Of a DNA stretch of 64,000 nucleotides, positions 62,497 to 64,000 are shown piece by piece. The notes under the pieces are model-generated. The model was not told where the DNA came from. It made no database searches and was given only the letters and a program-made list of their open reading frames with translations. A program made the position numbers and the translations under genes. How positions within the stretch are numbered: the first letter of the stretch is position 1; each line of letters opens with the position of its first letter. This stretch comes from Sulfobacillus thermosulfidooxidans (lineage in GTDB: Bacteria > Bacillota > Sulfobacillia > Sulfobacillales > Sulfobacillaceae). The stretch lies in NCBI RefSeq assembly GCF_001280565.1, contig NZ_LGRO01000001.1:682001-746000 (forward strand), in the 5' to 3' direction.

Positions 62497-63258
62497 ATGG
62501 ACGACAAGCAAATGACCTTGACAGAACATTTGACGGAATTACGCAACCGACTCCTCGTAATTTTGGGAGCGGTTGCGGTTGTCTTTTTAGTAGGATTTTT
62601 TTATACCCGGCCTCTTTTGCACTGGATCATTCGTCACACTCCGGTGCATCATGTGATTGTTACCGGGGTGACCGAAGCATTTTTTGCTTTAATCAAGTTG
62701 GATTTGGCCATGTCACTCATTCTAACTTCGCCGATTATCTTGTATGAAATTGCCGCGTTTATTTTGCCTGGTCTAACCCAAGTTGAACGCCGGGTCGTAG
62801 GCGTTATTGTGGGTCCGGGCCTAGCATTATTTCTCATTGGTACCGCTGTCGGCTATTTTGTGTTCGTGCCTATTGTGTTGCATGTGATGCTGTCCTTTAC
62901 CGGTCAAGGCATTGAGCCAATGTGGAGACTGGGTAGTTTGCTCAGCTTTATTATTGATTTATCCGTTCCCTTTGGGATTGTAGCGGAACTTCCATTAATC
63001 TCAGGAGTCATGTCGCATTTAGGTCTTGTGCAACCCGTAATGTTTTCGCGTTACAGGCGATATGCTATTCTCTTGTCTTTTTTTATTGCTGCGATCTTGG
63101 CACCCCCAGATGCTTTGTCTATGACGCTTATGGCGTTGCCTATCTACTTGGTCTATGAAATTTCCGCACTCGTTGCTCGTTTTACCTATAAGGCTCCTTT
63201 AGGAGGGAGCGAGGAACCTTCAACCGGTCCGTCAAATAATTCGGAGGGCTCCTTGTGA
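62497..63258 (+). CDS. tatC: Twin-arginine translocase subunit TatC
   Basis: A 253-aa polytopic protein with six helices that recognises twin-arginine signal peptides. The N-terminal TLTEHLTELRNRLLVIL contains the conserved HLxELRxR motif. The first periplasmic loop (VTGVTEAFFALIKLDLAMS) and FFIAAILAPPDALSMTLMALP are typical. ATG 62497 has GGGGAG five bases upstream. It follows the two-component genes by 30 bases and overlaps the FeoA gene by four. Confidence 0.95.
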   Translation: MDDKQMTLTEHLTELRNRLLVILGAVAVVFLVGFFYTRPLLHWIIRHTPVHHVIVTGVTEAFFALIKLDLAMSLILTSPIILYEIAAFILPGLTQVERRVVGVIVGPGLALFLIGTAVGYFVFVPIVLHVMLSFTGQGIEPMWRLGSLLSFIIDLSVPFGIVAELPLISGVMSHLGLVQPVMFSRYRRYAILLSFFIAAILAPPDALSMTLMALPIYLVYEISALVARFTYKAPLGGSEEPSTGPSNNSEGSL

Positions 63259-63488
63259 CGCTTTTAGAGGCGGAGATCAATACTCATGTGAAAATCGAAC
63301 AGATTTCTTTGGCGTATAGTCGCATGCAAGCTATCCGGTTGGGTTTAGCTCCTGGGGCTCATGTTCGTGTTGTTCAAAAACTGCCTCATGGGCCTGTTGT
63401 GCTTAACTACCAGGGACGAATGATTGCAGTAGGTTATGAACTGGCCAGGAATATTCGTGTCACTTCATCCGCAGAGAAGGAGTCGTAA
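63255..63488 (+). CDS. FeoA-domain protein
   Basis: A 77-aa SH3-like FeoA domain. RMQAIRLGLAPGAHVRVVQKLP and PVVLNYQGRMIAVGYELARNI match the conserved LG(V/L)xPGxxVxVxxxxP and the C-terminal (I/V)AxGxELAxxI patterns. FeoA works with the FeoB iron transporter, but no feoB is adjacent. The GTG start overlaps the tatC stop (GTGA). Confidence 0.87.
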   Translation: MTLLEAEINTHVKIEQISLAYSRMQAIRLGLAPGAHVRVVQKLPHGPVVLNYQGRMIAVGYELARNIRVTSSAEKES

Positions 63489-63561
63489 AATATTTGTATA
63501 CAACAATATTTGATGTCATGATAAAATAATTTGTGGATACCTCGTCGGTAGAGGAGGCTTT

Positions 63562-64000
63562 ATGATGTCGCTGAATCATTTGGCATTTATCGTGGTGGTT
63601 CTTTTAGCCATCTTATGGTTCGGGCTTTTGGTAACCGAGAAATGGGAATTGGTCCAGATAGGACAACCCCTTAATCGTTTTGATCAACCTGGCATCCGGT
63701 GGCAAGGTGTTTGGAAAGAAGTCTTTGGTCAACATCGCGTATTGCAGGAACGGTTTTCAGGCATGATGCATGTGATGATGTTTTGGGGATTTTTTATTGT
63801 ATCAATCCAAACTATAATCTTTTTTTTCAACGGGTTGTTTCCCGTGATCCCCATTCCCACCGGTCTTATCGGTACTATCCTTGATACAGCCTTTGACATT
63901 ACCGCCATATTCGTGCTGATCGCCGTGATGATGGCGGCCTATAAGCGGTATGTGGCCAAGACACCTCGTTTGGTAAGAAATTGGGATGCGGGTTTGGTGC
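63562..64000 (+). CDS. Membrane Fe-S oxidoreductase (FadF/heterodisulfide-reductase-like), N-terminal part
   Basis: The first 146 residues of a gene cut by the window end. It has an N-terminal helix (LAFIVVVLLAILWFGLLV), then VWKEVFGQHRVLQERFSGMMHVMMFWGFF, a second and third helix, and AAYKRYVAKTPRLVRNWDAGLV. This matches the NarI-like membrane part of FadF-type proteins, which go on to Fe-S and CCG domains and pass electrons from ETF to quinone. GAGGAGG is before ATG 63562. This could link the acyl-CoA dehydrogenase to menaquinone. Confidence 0.8.
   Translation, partial: MMSLNHLAFIVVVLLAILWFGLLVTEKWELVQIGQPLNRFDQPGIRWQGVWKEVFGQHRVLQERFSGMMHVMMFWGFFIVSIQTIIFFFNGLFPVIPIPTGLIGTILDTAFDITAIFVLIAVMMAAYKRYVAKTPRLVRNWDAGLV

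Overview
The window looks like a chromosomal segment of a deep-branching Firmicute, most plausibly a Sulfobacillus-like acidophile. This is inferred from several features: two T-box leaders, a Bacillus-type LexA box, a menaquinone (men) gene cluster, strong AAGGAGG ribosome binding sites with frequent GTG and TTG starts, and moderate GC content. No phage, insertion sequence or CRISPR array was seen. Most of the window is dense core metabolism in short operons, many with 1-4 base stop/start overlaps.

Layout. 1-5000: end of a ROK-family kinase or regulator; proC behind a proline T-box (minus strand); a metX-type homoserine acyltransferase; a GNAT acetyltransferase; a lipoprotein cytochrome c. 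5142-10758: cobalamin nucleotide-loop operon cobU-cobQ-cbiB-cobS-cobD, then an orphan gatD. 10769-12310: tatA, cysK and a selenocysteine tRNA with a near-consensus promoter. 12738-17132: two NCS1-type transporters flanking an M14-type deacylase; the first carries a Cys/His-rich tail and has a different base composition. 17450-19173: panB-panE. 19332-24831: acyl-CoA operon (dehydrogenase, unknown Trp-rich protein, biotin carrier, carboxyltransferase, HMG-CoA lyase-like, crotonase), without a biotin carboxylase.

24888-29713 is the most unusual region. A near-perfect promoter with an exact-consensus LexA box drives a degenerate Y-family-polymerase-like protein (ImuB-like), an 88-aa small protein, a 52-aa small protein and a DnaE2-like error-prone polymerase. 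This resembles an SOS mutasome in a minimal, divergent form. 29752-32363: flavin reductase-like protein and a membrane GAF-GAF-GGDEF protein split by a -1 frameshift in a T6 tract. 32438-33102: seven tRNA genes with promoter and terminator. 34296-41893: menaquinone operon menF-D-H-B-E-A.

42922-50979: branched-chain amino acid operon ilvN-ilvC-leuA-leuB-ilvB-ilvE-pheA. Its leader carries a ykkC-class aptamer (most likely the ppGpp subtype) with its own terminator, followed by a leucine T-box with specifier CUC. Together they should act as a two-input gate, needing both high alarmone and uncharged tRNA-Leu. 51117-53601: a PurM/AIR-synthase-like protein with thiD and thiE. 53631-58702: IMPACT-family protein, then a glycolipid glycosyltransferase, an MFS flippase-like protein and a polysaccharide deacetylase, which suggests an envelope glycolipid unit. 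58976-64000: CoxG-like protein, an alpha/beta hydrolase, a NarL-type two-component system, tatC, a FeoA-domain protein and the start of a FadF-like membrane Fe-S reductase cut by the window end.
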